The notes below the pieces were generated by a model. That model worked only from the letters and a program-made list of their open reading frames with translations. It made no database searches and was not told the DNA's origin. Both the position numbers and the translations under genes were made by a program. DNA of 55,291 nucleotides from Streptomyces violaceorubidus (lineage in GTDB: Bacteria > Actinomycetota > Actinomycetes > Streptomycetales > Streptomycetaceae). Position 1 is the first letter of the stretch, and every line of letters starts with the position of its first letter. Of this stretch, positions 1-9,589 are shown piece after piece. The DNA is taken from assembly GCF_000717995.1 (NCBI RefSeq), contig NZ_JODM01000035.1, positions 1-55,291 of the forward strand. Direction: 5' to 3'.

Positions 1-1783
1 CCGGCTCGTCGGTGTGGGCGAACATCACCTCGCGCAGGGGCTGTTCCAGCAGCGGATCGAAGTGCGCGCAGATCTCGTCGAGCGCGGCCGCGAACACAGC
101 GAAGACGGCGTACAGTTCGCGCCCCATCCCGGCCCGCTGACTGCCCTGCCCGGAGAACAGAAACGCCAACTGACCGGCCGGCACAGCCCCCCGGCTCCGT
201 ACGATCCGGGACGCGGGCTCTCCCGAGGCCAGAGCCGTGAGCCCGGTCAGCAGGCTCTCCCGGTCTCCGCCGAGGACGACCGCCCGGTTCTCGTGGGAGT
301 CGCGTGACGTCACCAGCGACAGCGCCACGGCGTCCGCGTCCAGCTCGGGCCGGTCCGCCACGAACGTCCGGAGCCGCTCGGCCTGCGCCCGCAGGGCGTC
401 CTCACCACGGCCGGAGACCATCCACGGCACCACCGCGCCGGCACGGTCCTCCGCACCCCTGCCACCGGACGCGGAGCCGGGCCCGGTCACCGGCATCCCC
501 TGAAGGACCATGTGGCAGTTGGTGCCGCCCATTCCGAACGAGCTGACACCCGCGAGGGCCGGCCCGGACTCCGGCCAGTCCGACAGCGACTGCTGGACAC
601 GCAGGTTGAGCACGTCCAGCGGGATGCGCGGGTTCGGCGTCTCGAAGTGGAGACTGGCGGGGATCTTGCGCATACGCAGGGACAGAGCGGTCTTGAGGAG
701 GCCGACCATTCCGGCGGCGCCCTCCAGATGGCCCACGTTCGTCTTGGCCGAGCCGACCGTCAGCGGCACTCGGCGGCCGGAGGCCGTGCCCAGGACATCG
801 CCCAGGGCCGACGCCTCGATGGGGTCGCCGAGGGCGGTGCCCGTGCCGTGCAGTTCGACGTACTGGACGTCCGCCGGGTCGATGCCCGCCCGCTCGTACG
901 CCAGCCGCAGCACCTCGCTCTGAGCGGCCGCGCTCGGGACCGTGAGGCCGTCGGTCGTGCCGTCGTTGTTGAGCGCGCCGCCGCGGATCACGCAGTAGAC
1001 GCAGTCGCCGTCGGCCAGGGCCCGCGCGAGAGGCTTGAGGAGTACGACCCCGCCGCCCTCGCCGCGGACATAGCCGTTGGCGCGGGCGTCGAAGGTGTAG
1101 CAGCGGCCGTCCGGTGACAGCCCGCCGAACCGGTGGGCGGCGAGGGCGCTCTCGGGCACGATGTTGAGGTTCACACCTCCTGCGACGGCGAGTTCGCAGC
1201 TGCCCGAGCGCAGGCTCTCGCAGGCCTGGTGGACGGCGACCAGACCGGAGGACTGCGCGGTGTCCACGGTGAGACTGGGACCGCGCAGCCCGAGGGTGTA
1301 CGACACCCGGTTGGCGATGAGGGCGCGCTGTGTTCCGGTCAGCGAGTGCTGGGTGACGGCGGACAGCCCCTGCCGGTTCAGCAGCACCGAGTAGTCGTTG
1401 GCGACCGCCCCGACGAAGACCCCTGTGCGGCTGCCCCGGACCTGCCGCAGGGGGACGCCGGCGTCCTCGAAGGCCTCCCACGACAGTTCCAGCATCAGCC
1501 GCTGCTGGGGGTCCATCATCGAGGCTTCGCGCGGGGATATGCCGAAGAATGCGGGGTCGAACTCGTCCACCCTGTCGAGAAATGCTCCGTGCCGTGCGGC
1601 TGGCGGAAGTTCCTCGTTCCAGCGGTTTTCGGGCACTTCGCCGATCGCATGCCGTGCGTCTCTCAGCAGTTCCCAGAACGCGCTCTTGTCGGGGGCCTTC
1701 GGGAGCCGGCAGGACAGCCCCACAATGGCGATTGCGTCATCCGGTGTCCCGACCTCGGTGAAGCCGTCGCGGAATTGAGACAT
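1..1783 (-). CDS. Type I modular polyketide synthase, KSQ loading module (5' part of gene, runs off window)
   Basis: About 594 residues of a modular PKS; the gene continues past the left edge. After the N-terminal start comes a complete ketosynthase: [11 protein letters not shown] near residue 20, HGTGT with His312, and KTNVGH with Lys347 and His352. The nucleophile position reads DTAQSSGL, so Cys177 is replaced by Gln (CAG at 1253-1255). This is the KSQ signature of loading modules, which decarboxylate malonyl- or methylmalonyl-ACP to give the starter unit. An acyltransferase begins near residue 537 with GQGSQ; its specificity motif lies outside the window. I chose the ATG at 1783 because GGGGGA lies about 10 nt upstream; an in-frame ATG at 1801 lacks a ribosome site. 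The KSQ position at the N-terminus implies this is the first PKS of its assembly line. The product cannot be named. Confidence 0.93.
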   Translation of the reverse strand, partial: MSQFRDGFTEVGTPDDAIAIVGLSCRLPKAPDKSAFWELLRDARHAIGEVPENRWNEELPPAARHGAFLDRVDEFDPAFFGISPREASMMDPQQRLMLELSWEAFEDAGVPLRQVRGSRTGVFVGAVANDYSVLLNRQGLSAVTQHSLTGTQRALIANRVSYTLGLRGPSLTVDTAQSSGLVAVHQACESLRSGSCELAVAGGVNLNIVPESALAAHRFGGLSPDGRCYTFDARANGYVRGEGGGVVLLKPLARALADGDCVYCVIRGGALNNDGTTDGLTVPSAAAQSEVLRLAYERAGIDPADVQYVELHGTGTALGDPIEASALGDVLGTASGRRVPLTVGSAKTNVGHLEGAAGMVGLLKTALSLRMRKIPASLHFETPNPRIPLDVLNLRVQQSLSDWPESGPALAGVSSFGMGGTNCHMVLQGMPVTGPGSASGGRGAEDRAGAVVPWMVSGRGEDALRAQAERLRTFVADRPELDADAVALSLVTSRDSHENRAVVLGGDRESLLTGLTALASGEPASRIVRSRGAVPAGQLAFLFSGQGSQRAGMGRELYAVFAVFAAALDEICAHFDPLLEQPLREVMFAHTDEP

Positions 1784-1883
1784 GCGACCGTGATCCCCCA
1801 TTGAGTGAAATGCGTGAGACAGCCCCCTGCGCCACACGCAAAGGCAGTGGCCGACTGTAATCAAATGATGGTTGGCCCTTACA

Positions 1884-1900
1884 CCCCTATCGATCCCCTA
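1884..1900 (-). promoter_or_regulatory. Two TAGGGG direct repeats 11 bp apart upstream of the PKS
   Basis: On the PKS strand the hexamer TAGGGG occurs twice with an 11-bp period, about 100 bp upstream of the PKS start. Direct repeats one helical turn apart are typical of SARP activator sites in Streptomyces clusters. The hexamer is not the commonest SARP heptamer and no matching -10 box is obvious, so this is only a candidate. Confidence 0.25.
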
Positions 1901-1940
1901 GTGACCGCTGAAAGACCCCGGGAGCAGGGGCGGAAGCACA

Positions 1941-1980
1941 GAGGCGTACGGGTCTCCCGCGCGGGAGACCCGTACGCCTC
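1941..1980 (-). terminator. Perfect 20+20 bp palindrome, terminator of the FAD oxidase gene
   Basis: The 20-bp arm gaggcgtacgggtctcccgc is followed at once by its exact complement, giving a 40-bp perfect inverted repeat. It begins 10 bp beyond the oxidase stop codon and lies between that gene and the PKS promoter region. A factor-independent, bidirectional terminator without a U-tract, as is common in Streptomyces, is the simplest reading. Confidence 0.8.
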
Positions 1981-1989
1981 GACGTCGCT

Positions 1990-3492
1990 TCAGGCGGACG
2001 GAGCCTGCACGGAGAGCGAGTGCCGGAACACGTTCCGCGGGTCCCAGCGCGCCTTGACCGCCTGGAGCCGCGGGTAGGCGCCCTTGTAGTACAGCTCGGA
2101 CCACGGCACCCCGGAGGTGTTCCACTCCGCGTCCGCGAGGTCGGCGTCCGGGTAGTTGACGTACGCCCCGTCGGCCGACCCGCCGGGCACCGGTACGCCG
2201 CCGGTGCCCGCGTACACGTCCCGGTACAGCTCGCGGAGCCACCGCTCGTGGACCGGGTCCTGCGCGGGGTCCTCCCAGGTCGTCACGTACACGATCTTGA
2301 GGACGGAGTCCCGCTGGGCCACCGCCGTCCGGTTGGCGGGGACGGCGTTGACCTTGCCGCCGTAGGCGATCAGCGCGACGACCCCCGCCGGATTGTCGTA
2401 GTCGGTGCCGGTCAGGTGGGTGTACAGGGTGCCGATCTGCCGGTCGTCGAAGCTCCGGCGCGCGTACGCCGCCTTGATCTTGGCCCGGCCGGTCATGTCG
2501 CCGTCCCCGGCGATCCCGGGCCAGCGCGTCGAGTGCAGCCACGGCAGCCGCCGGGTGTCGCTGAACGGCTGCACCCCCACACCCTCGGACACGGCTGCCA
2601 GGTACGTCTCCAGCCGCTTCTCCGCGTCCGGGCCGGTAGCGTCGAGCTGTGTGGTCATCGCGAGGACACCGGACTGGCTGCGGGTCAGCGCCAGCACGCT
2701 GTAGAGGTCGCACCAGGGGGAGTCGGGGCCGCTGTTCTGCTCGAACCACCTGCCGTGATTGCGGACCAGCCGCGCGAAGGCCGCCTCGTCCAGCCCCTCC
2801 CAGGGCCACGCCGTGGTGTTGAGGAGCACCTCGGAAGGTGGCCGCGGCAGCAGGCGGCCGGGCTCCGGCGGAACGTCCGTGTCGGCGGTGCGCAGCCAGT
2901 ACCTGACGACCACGCCGAAGTTGCCGCCGCCGCCCCCGGTGTGGGCCCACCACAGATCATGGTGGGGATCGTCGGGCTCGCGCGTCGCCCTCACGGTCCG
3001 CGCATCGCCCGACTCGTCGACCACGACGACCTCGACCGCGTGCAGATAGTCGACGATCGAGCCGTGCATCCGCGACAGCGGGCCGTATCCCCCGCCGAGG
3101 ATGTGCCCGCCCGCACCCACGTCGGGGCACGCCCCGCCCGGCAGCGTCACGCCCCACACCCGGAACAGCGTCTTGTAGACCGCGCCCAGCGTGGCGCCGG
3201 CCTCGACGACGAACGCGCCGTGCTCTGCGTCGTATCCGACCGCCGACAGCCGCGACATGTCGATCACCACACGCACGTCGGGATGCGCCACGAAGTCCTC
3301 GTAGCAGTGCCCTCCACTGCGCACCGCGACTCGCTTCCCCGCCCGTACGGCCCGGGAAAGGACCCGCTCTATTTCGGCGGCCGAACCCACCAGATGTATC
3401 TCGTCCGGCTCGCCGACGAAGCGCAGGTTCTCACCCCGTCGTAAGTCCTCGTACCTGATATCTCCGGGGGTCACGGGATTGATGTGTTTCAC
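1990..3492 (-). CDS. FAD-binding BBE-type oxidoreductase with a TTA codon
   Basis: 500 aa of the berberine-bridge/AknOx class: an FAD-binding_4 domain (about residues 25-195) and a C-terminal BBE segment with the NYPD motif. RSGGH (His62) and CPDVG (Cys122) are both present, so FAD is expected to be bound to two side chains. Family members oxidise alcohols or sugars of secondary metabolites using O2. The GTG start at 3492 has AGGAG 6-11 nt upstream; upstream in-frame residues are not coding-like. Leu17 is encoded by TTA (3442-3444), which implies dependence on bldA tRNA. It lies just upstream of the PKS on the same strand but is separated by a strong terminator. A tailoring role for the polyketide is inferred. 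No signal peptide is visible with this start. Confidence 0.9.
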   Translation of the reverse strand: MKHINPVTPGDIRYEDLRRGENLRFVGEPDEIHLVGSAAEIERVLSRAVRAGKRVAVRSGGHCYEDFVAHPDVRVVIDMSRLSAVGYDAEHGAFVVEAGATLGAVYKTLFRVWGVTLPGGACPDVGAGGHILGGGYGPLSRMHGSIVDYLHAVEVVVVDESGDARTVRATREPDDPHHDLWWAHTGGGGGNFGVVVRYWLRTADTDVPPEPGRLLPRPPSEVLLNTTAWPWEGLDEAAFARLVRNHGRWFEQNSGPDSPWCDLYSVLALTRSQSGVLAMTTQLDATGPDAEKRLETYLAAVSEGVGVQPFSDTRRLPWLHSTRWPGIAGDGDMTGRAKIKAAYARRSFDDRQIGTLYTHLTGTDYDNPAGVVALIAYGGKVNAVPANRTAVAQRDSVLKIVYVTTWEDPAQDPVHERWLRELYRDVYAGTGGVPVPGGSADGAYVNYPDADLADAEWNTSGVPWSELYYKGAYPRLQAVKARWDPRNVFRHSLSVQAPSA

Positions 3493-3571
3493 CCTGCTTC
3501 TCCTGCCTTCCAAAAGGGACGGCAAACCGTCCTGTTGCGGTCGGATACTAATCCACCGGCCCTGGAGGGTA

Positions 3572-4297
3572 ATGGGTGAGATCCGGGGTGAGGGGAAGCA
3601 GTGCGATGGGCGCGACGGCGGTGTGGTCAGTGCCGGGCGAAACCGGCCCGCGGCGCGTTTCGACGGCGCCCGCACCACCGCCGGCATCCTGGACGACCTG
3701 GCGGCGCTGCGGGACATCGTCGTGGTCGGCGAGGGCCCCGACGAGGTCGGCTTCCTGCGCGACGCCGACGAGTCGGACGGGCTGCGGGTGGTGAACCTGG
3801 ACGGCGAGACCGTCCGACTGACCTCCCGTACGGTGACCATGCCCCACCCGGTCCTGCTCCCCGACCTGGAGGAACTGCGCACCTTCGCCGCCGAGTTGGA
3901 CGTCGTCCAGGGGGTGGAGCAGATCCACCGGGCCACCTGGCACATGCCGGGGGAGACCGACGGCGGCGGCGCCGACGTGGTGACCGAGTTCGCCGGCGCC
4001 GAGTACCGCTCCTGGTTCCACCTCTCCTCCCGTGCCACCTCCCTCGGTTACCAGGTCTCCCGGGGCAGCATCGTGCACCGCGTCCGCGACGCCGGGCGCG
4101 TCTTCACCGCGTCCGTCGGCATGAGTGACCCCTACACCGAGGACAGGGCCTGGACCGGCGGCCTGACCTGGAGCCACGGGGAGGAGGACCGGAGCCTTCC
4201 GCTGCGCGAGATCGGTCCGGTCGCCTGGTCCGAGGGCATGCGCATGGCAGCGGCCCTGCACGCCGGCCGCACCGTGCCCACGGACGGCACCGAGTGA
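3572..4297 (+). CDS. DUF4132-type protein, probably an N-terminally truncated remnant
   Basis: About 240 aa. Coding character begins only near 3640. From there the protein matches, as I know the family, the C-terminal part of actinobacterial DUF4132 proteins: FLRDAD..GLRVVNLDGETVRL, PHPVLLPDLEELRTFAAEL, RATSLGYQV, and a final GPVAWSEGMRMAAAL. The usual upstream region is missing. The ATG at 3572 has GGAGGG only 2 nt away, and a GTG at 3623 has no ribosome site, so the start is uncertain. It ends 40 bp before the 1679-aa protein gene and was probably its operon partner. I read it as the 3' end of a once longer gene; a shortened working gene is possible. Confidence 0.6.
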   Translation: MGEIRGEGKQCDGRDGGVVSAGRNRPAARFDGARTTAGILDDLAALRDIVVVGEGPDEVGFLRDADESDGLRVVNLDGETVRLTSRTVTMPHPVLLPDLEELRTFAAELDVVQGVEQIHRATWHMPGETDGGGADVVTEFAGAEYRSWFHLSSRATSLGYQVSRGSIVHRVRDAGRVFTASVGMSDPYTEDRAWTGGLTWSHGEEDRSLPLREIGPVAWSEGMRMAAALHAGRTVPTDGTE

Positions 4298-4337
4298 ACG
4301 CCACAGCGGAACGCACCCCCACGAAAGGCACGCGATC

Positions 4338-7300
4338 ATGAGCGACGGCACGACACGGGACGGGGCGACGGCAGAGGTGGAGGAACTGCTGCGCGCCGGT
4401 GCGGTACTGCCGCCGGGCACCACCGGGGGAGGCGACCGGGCCGTGCCCGTCTTCGCCCGCGCCTACCGGCATCCGGGCCTGGACGACCGGATCGTCGTAC
4501 GCCTGGCGCCCGCCGACCCGTCCGGCACGGAGCCCGCCGCGGATGGTCCGGCGGGCGGGGACGGCGGGGGTCTCCTCGGACTGCTTCCCGTGGGCGGGCC
4601 GGTCGAGGTCGGTGTCGGGCAGCACCGGGCCATGGGCTTCCCCGAGTGGGTGCTGGTCCGCCACCCCTCCGACGGCCATCTCGCGATGTCCCTGGTCGAT
4701 GAGATGAACAGCGTCGCGCGGACGGTGCGCTCCCGGGCGAAAAAGGCCCGCGCCACCTACGAGTCCATCGGCGCGCGCCTCGCGGGCTCCGTGCCGCACT
4801 TCCTGCCCACCTTCTACGAGGAGGCCGGCCGGGTCTTCCTGGCCGCCGGCGAGAAGGCCTACGCCTCCCAGATGTTCGTCAACGCGCGCAAGGCCGAGAC
4901 GGCCCACGCCCTGCCGTTCGACGAGGCCCGTATGGACGCGGTGTTCCTGGAGTACGCCCTCGCCGACGCCATGCCGACCAAGGTGCTCTCCAGTTACGCC
5001 AAGGGTCTGGCCTCCCGGGTGCCGGCCGCCACCGCCTTCCGGCACCTGCGCGGGCTCTTCGTCCGGCTGGCCGCGCACGGCGTGGCCCCGTCGAGCCCCG
5101 GCGCCGGTGATCTGCGCAGGCTGGCGAAGGCCGTGGCGGGAAAGAACGCGCTCGCCGAGGAGATGGCCTACCTGCGCGAGGTGCTGCCGCTGCCCGGCAC
5201 CCTCCGGGCACCGCCCGGCTGGTGGAAGGCCCACCGGGCCGCCCTGGTGGAACTGGCCCGGCGCGAAGGCGCCGTCCGCGGCACCCTGCTCGGCATGCTC
5301 CCCTCGGGATGGGAGCACGAGGAGCTGGGACAGTGGCTCGACCTGCTGGAGAAGACCGGCGCCACCGAGGGCCTGTGCGACGCCGCGCTGCCCGACGAGG
5401 CCCGGTCGCCCGACGGCACGGCCGGCTGGACGCGCAGGTTCCTCGCCCTGTGCCGCACCGACGACTGGCGGCTCGCACCACCGGAGCTGTACCCGCTCGT
5501 CGACCGCATGGCCGACCCCCTGCGCGCCGAACTGGCAGCCGAGGGGGGTACGTTGCCGCCCCCCGTCAGCGACGTCGACCTCCTTGACCAGCTCCTCGCC
5601 CTGCGCATCCCGGTCGCCGATCCCGCGGAGCGCCCGTGGCTCAACCTCCAGGGCTGGGCGGCCCGCGACACGCGACGCGACCTCGTCGCACTGGAGGCCG
5701 ACCCCCGCTTCCGCGGGATCTTCCGCAGCGGCTGCCCCAGTTACGAGCGCGAGGGAATCGACAGGCGCACCGTGACCCGGCTGGCCGAGTCGGCCGGCGG
5801 GCGCCCGATGCTCGCCGAGTGGGTCGCCGAGGTCGGCCGCCGCTACCTCACCAGCGAGCTGGGTGACTTCGCCGGCTACAGCGGTCCGTTCGAGTCGCTG
5901 CGATGGCTGCCCGGGGAGGTCCTGGCGACGGCCGAGCAGGAGCTGCGCGAAGCACTGGCCACCGGCATGGCGCCAGGGCTCGCCCGCGCGCTGCGGGGCG
6001 GCATCCTCGACGAACTGGGCTGGCCCGCCTGGGACGAGGCGATCGGCCGGCCCGCGTCGCCCGAGAACGCGCGGAGCACACGCGTGGGAGAGGCCTGGCC
6101 GCACCTGATCGTCTTCCGCGGCGACCGAGTCCGGGTGGTCGGCCCGCAGGGCACGGTCCTCAGCCACGAGATGCGCCTGCCCGACGCGTCGACGCGCTGG
6201 GGCACCGACGCCCGCTATGCGGACGGCGGGTTGCTCGTCTTCTGGAAGGGCTACTCGCACCAGGACGGCTCGCACGGCTACTGGTACGACGCCGACACCG
6301 GAGCCCACGCCCCCGCGGAACTCGACGGCGACGTCGGCTCCCCCTATGCCTGCCACGCGGACGGGACCGGCGGGAGCAACGGCATGCCTCCCACCTCCCT
6401 CCCGCTCCCCGGCGGCGGTCGGACCACCGGGTACGGCGTGCTGCGGCGGGGCGACACCCACGTTCCGCACCGACGCCCGGTGATCGGGGACGGCACGTCG
6501 TACTGGGTCTGGGTCAGGGACTGGGCCGACGACGGCAACAGCGCCTGGTTCGCGTACGACCCCGACGGCGGCCCGGTGGGGGAGCGAGGCGTGCCGGACT
6601 GGTTCGAGGAGGGACTGCGCGCCGCCCCGGAAGGCAGCACCCTCGACGGTGCCTGGCTGCTGCCGGCCCCCTCCGCCGTACCGGGGCCGATGTGCGCCCC
6701 GGTGGACGGGGTGCTCGGCTGGAGGGTGGTCGCCCTGCCCGACGGTTCGCGGCGGGGCGAGGACCTGGCGGGCCGCTCGGTCCTCGTGCCGTCCGGCCGC
6801 GGCGGGAGCGTCGAGCACGCGCTGGTGTTCCCCGGCGCCGACCGGACCGTGACCGTGGTGCGCTGGTCCAACGACATCCAACTGTGGGACGCCCAGGGCG
6901 CGGTGCTCGCCGAGGTGAGGCGCGGCCAGACAGCCGGCCCCTTCTCCGCCGGCACCCCCCTGCTGCCGCCCCTGCGCTACTGGCCCCTGCTGCAGCCCCG
7001 CGACCCGCAGGGATCCATGGCGCTCCGCCGGATCGGCGACGACCTCGCGGCAAGGCTGTTGACGGCGGCCCTGGCCGAGCCGCCCGGGGACGACACCGAG
7101 GACCGGGACGGGGTGCTCGGCCCCGTCCGCACCCTGCTCCCGCAGGTCGGCCACGAGGCGCTGCTCAAGGGCATCACCGGCGTGGTGCGCTTCGCCGCCG
7201 AGCAGCAGCGTGTCCTGGACGCCGCGCTCGCCCGGCTGGACTCCGCGGTGCGGGGCGTCGCCCCCGAGGAACCGCGGCCCGCGCTCGGCGACCGCTTGCT

Positions 7301-9377
7301 CGCCTCGGCACTCAACGGCGTCGGACTGACCGGACGGGACGGGCGCGGGTACTACGACTTCCAGCGCCGGCTCTTCGGCTTGCCGGAGCTCCTGGCCCGG
7401 TCGATGCGGGGCCTGTCCGAGCCGCACCCCGCGGGCACGGTGCACCTGTCGCTCGCCAAGCAGGAGCCGCTGGAGCACCTGAACGCGGTGGCCCTGCCCG
7501 AACTCCCCGCCGTACTGGCGCTGAGAGCGGCGTCGCAGGCCACCGTCGAGGAGCACCGGCGGGCCCTGGACACCTTCCTCAGCGAACTGGACGCGCACGG
7601 CCTGAGCGAGCCGGACCCCGCCCACTGGCGCCGGGTCCACCTGGCCTTCGACCCCGGCACGTTCGACGGGCCGGGCGCCACGCACGGATACACGAAGGGG
7701 ACCCTGCTCGACCTGGGCGGCGGCGCGTTCCTCGTCTTCCCGGACGGCTGGTACCAGTTCGTCCGCGAGTACGGCGACTACGAGGACAAGGGCAAGCACT
7801 ACGGCGCGCTCCACCACGACCCCTCCGGCCGCTTCGAGACACCGGCCCCTCACACGCTGGTGTCCGAGGAGCCCTTCGTGCCCGAGGCGACCCGGCCACC
7901 GGGCTGGGTCGCCGCCTTCCGCGCCGAACTGGCCGAGCGCGGCCCCGCGCCCTGGCGGCCCGAGGCCGCCGAGGAGTTCGCCCGGCTCACCGGCGTCACC
8001 CCGACCACGGCCCGGCTGGTGCTCGCCGGGATGCCGCAGATCGACGACAAGCGCGTGGCCGTACCCTCCGCGACGCTGAAGGTCATCGGCGTGAAGTCGG
8101 CCGACGCCCGCGTGTCCAAGGAGGAGCTGAGGTCCCTCGACAGCGGCGCCCTGCGGGCCGTGGTGGCGGCCCTGCTGCCCACCGAACCGGCCCGGCTCTG
8201 GACCCACGGCCCCGACGCGGCCCGCGCGGCCGAGGTCTGGAACGAGCGGCTGGGCCGGCGCACCCCGCTGCCCGAGGAGGTGCTCCACGACGCGGTCCAC
8301 ACCGTCGAGCCCGTGGGATGGGCGCCCGCCGACGCCCTGCGGGGCTTCGTGGACCGGGCCACCGAGCCCCGGCTGACGAAGGACCTGACGTGGAGCGTGG
8401 GCCGCTACTCCGTCGTGAACGACCAGAACACGCCCGGCTTCGACGGATCGGTCCTCAAGGGTTCGGTGGCCCTGGCCGCGTGGCTCGCCCACCGGCTCCC
8501 GTCCGGCGACCCGCTGCGGGCCGCCCTGCCCGGAGTCCTGACCGCGCTGCGCGAGCGGCTGGCCCACCCCGGCCTGCTGCTCGCCCTCGACCGGCGGGGC
8601 GTCGACTGGGATGCCTTCCGCCGGGCCGCCGGTGACCCCGAGGAGAGCGGCGACGGGTTCGAGCGCCACGGCGCGGTCGTGCTGGGCACCGAGCGGACGG
8701 AACCGCTCCCGGCCATCCGGCCGGCGCTCCTGGACGCCGCCGGTCACGACCCCCACCTGGCGGCGGTGTTCACCGGCGAGCGGCCGAACGCCCAGGAGAC
8801 GGCACTGCGCCTGGTCCACGACCGGGCCTTCGCCGAGCTGCTCGCCGACCCGGGCCACCCGATGGCCGGCGAACGCGACGCGGACGGGCTCTGGTGGCCC
8901 CAGGACCCCGCCCGCTCGGTGCCCGACCTGGTCGGCGAGGCGGCCAAGCGGTACGGCATCGGCGAGGACGCCGCCGTCCTGTACCTGATGCTGCTCGCCA
9001 TGCCGGACCCCACCGACCGCAACACCGCACGCTGGACCGGCTGGGGCGGGCAGCGCGGCGGCACCGCCCGGCTGCGCGCCGCCCGGGCCGAACTGGCCGC
9101 CACCGACCTGGTGGTCGAGGGCAGTCGTGCCAAGGCCGGACGCTCGCTGTTCCTGCCCGGCGGCTGGACCCAGCCGGGCAATCCGCACCTGCCCCTGGAG
9201 CGGTGGAAGCTGCCGATGTACGACCTGCTCGACGGCGAGTCGCCCGTCCTGGGCGTCCTCGTGCCCACCCGGCCCGTCGCCGGGCTGTACCGGGAGGCGT
9301 GGCGGCGCGTCCAGGACGGGGACCGGCCGCGGCTGGAGGAACTGGAGGTGCCGCGACCGCGGAAGCGTCGCCGCTGA
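4338..9377 (+). CDS. 1679-aa protein with predicted beta-propeller, MoxR/vWA-associated (bpX-like)
   Basis: A giant, apparently intact soluble protein of unknown biochemical role. ATG at 4338 has GAAAGG 9 nt upstream. The N-terminal third (residues 110-330) is alpha-helical and repeat-like (EMNSVARTVRSRAKKARATYESIGARL region). Residues about 590-870 contain successive beta-rich blocks (RVRVVGPQGTVL, DGGLLVFWKG, GYWYDADTGAH, SYWVWVRDW, GWRVVALPDGS, VTVVRWSNDIQLWD) that look like propeller blades. The C-terminal third is mixed, with a basic RPRKRRR end. Similar proteins, as I recall, sit in operons with a MoxR AAA+ ATPase, a vWA protein, DUF5682 and DUF4132, viewed as NTP-dependent conflict or signalling systems. 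Here those partners are truncated or absent. No catalytic motif is recognised. Confidence 0.7.
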   Translation: MSDGTTRDGATAEVEELLRAGAVLPPGTTGGGDRAVPVFARAYRHPGLDDRIVVRLAPADPSGTEPAADGPAGGDGGGLLGLLPVGGPVEVGVGQHRAMGFPEWVLVRHPSDGHLAMSLVDEMNSVARTVRSRAKKARATYESIGARLAGSVPHFLPTFYEEAGRVFLAAGEKAYASQMFVNARKAETAHALPFDEARMDAVFLEYALADAMPTKVLSSYAKGLASRVPAATAFRHLRGLFVRLAAHGVAPSSPGAGDLRRLAKAVAGKNALAEEMAYLREVLPLPGTLRAPPGWWKAHRAALVELARREGAVRGTLLGMLPSGWEHEELGQWLDLLEKTGATEGLCDAALPDEARSPDGTAGWTRRFLALCRTDDWRLAPPELYPLVDRMADPLRAELAAEGGTLPPPVSDVDLLDQLLALRIPVADPAERPWLNLQGWAARDTRRDLVALEADPRFRGIFRSGCPSYEREGIDRRTVTRLAESAGGRPMLAEWVAEVGRRYLTSELGDFAGYSGPFESLRWLPGEVLATAEQELREALATGMAPGLARALRGGILDELGWPAWDEAIGRPASPENARSTRVGEAWPHLIVFRGDRVRVVGPQGTVLSHEMRLPDASTRWGTDARYADGGLLVFWKGYSHQDGSHGYWYDADTGAHAPAELDGDVGSPYACHADGTGGSNGMPPTSLPLPGGGRTTGYGVLRRGDTHVPHRRPVIGDGTSYWVWVRDWADDGNSAWFAYDPDGGPVGERGVPDWFEEGLRAAPEGSTLDGAWLLPAPSAVPGPMCAPVDGVLGWRVVALPDGSRRGEDLAGRSVLVPSGRGGSVEHALVFPGADRTVTVVRWSNDIQLWDAQGAVLAEVRRGQTAGPFSAGTPLLPPLRYWPLLQPRDPQGSMALRRIGDDLAARLLTAALAEPPGDDTEDRDGVLGPVRTLLPQVGHEALLKGITGVVRFAAEQQRVLDAALARLDSAVRGVAPEEPRPALGDRLLASALNGVGLTGRDGRGYYDFQRRLFGLPELLARSMRGLSEPHPAGTVHLSLAKQEPLEHLNAVALPELPAVLALRAASQATVEEHRRALDTFLSELDAHGLSEPDPAHWRRVHLAFDPGTFDGPGATHGYTKGTLLDLGGGAFLVFPDGWYQFVREYGDYEDKGKHYGALHHDPSGRFETPAPHTLVSEEPFVPEATRPPGWVAAFRAELAERGPAPWRPEAAEEFARLTGVTPTTARLVLAGMPQIDDKRVAVPSATLKVIGVKSADARVSKEELRSLDSGALRAVVAALLPTEPARLWTHGPDAARAAEVWNERLGRRTPLPEEVLHDAVHTVEPVGWAPADALRGFVDRATEPRLTKDLTWSVGRYSVVNDQNTPGFDGSVLKGSVALAAWLAHRLPSGDPLRAALPGVLTALRERLAHPGLLLALDRRGVDWDAFRRAAGDPEESGDGFERHGAVVLGTERTEPLPAIRPALLDAAGHDPHLAAVFTGERPNAQETALRLVHDRAFAELLADPGHPMAGERDADGLWWPQDPARSVPDLVGEAAKRYGIGEDAAVLYLMLLAMPDPTDRNTARWTGWGGQRGGTARLRAARAELAATDLVVEGSRAKAGRSLFLPGGWTQPGNPHLPLERWKLPMYDLLDGESPVLGVLVPTRPVAGLYREAWRRVQDGDRPRLEELEVPRPRKRRR

Positions 9378-9530
9378 CGGCCACCGGGGGAGGGGGCCGT
9401 CGCCGCGCGCGGCCGACCTCCCCCCTCCCTTCAGTCCTTTCCGTCCGATGCCCGGCCGGTCTCCGCCCGATGCGCGGCCGGGGGCCGTCCGATCCCCCGC
9501 CCCACCACCAGCGCGACCACACCGGGAGCC

Positions 9531-9589
9531 ATGACCGCACGCGAAGAGACCGCCGCTCGGACCGCCGCACCGGCGGCCCGCACGGAGCC
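9531..9589 (+). pseudogene. Possible surviving start of a deleted MoxR ATPase gene
   Basis: An ATG at 9531 with CGGGAG just upstream opens a frame reading MTAREETAARTAAPAARTEP. Recognisable DUF5682 sequence then begins in another frame at about 9590. The expected next gene in operons of this kind is a MoxR ATPase whose N-terminus is Ala/Thr/Pro-rich. These 20 codons may be its remnant, the rest having been lost together with the DUF5682 N-terminus. This is inference from gene order only. Confidence 0.25.

Noticed and set aside
4104..9188. 1694-codon open frame on the minus strand
   Set aside because: It is the antisense of the 1679-aa gene. High GC keeps that frame open; the translation is Gly/Arg/Val/His-rich, lacks motifs and has no ribosome site.
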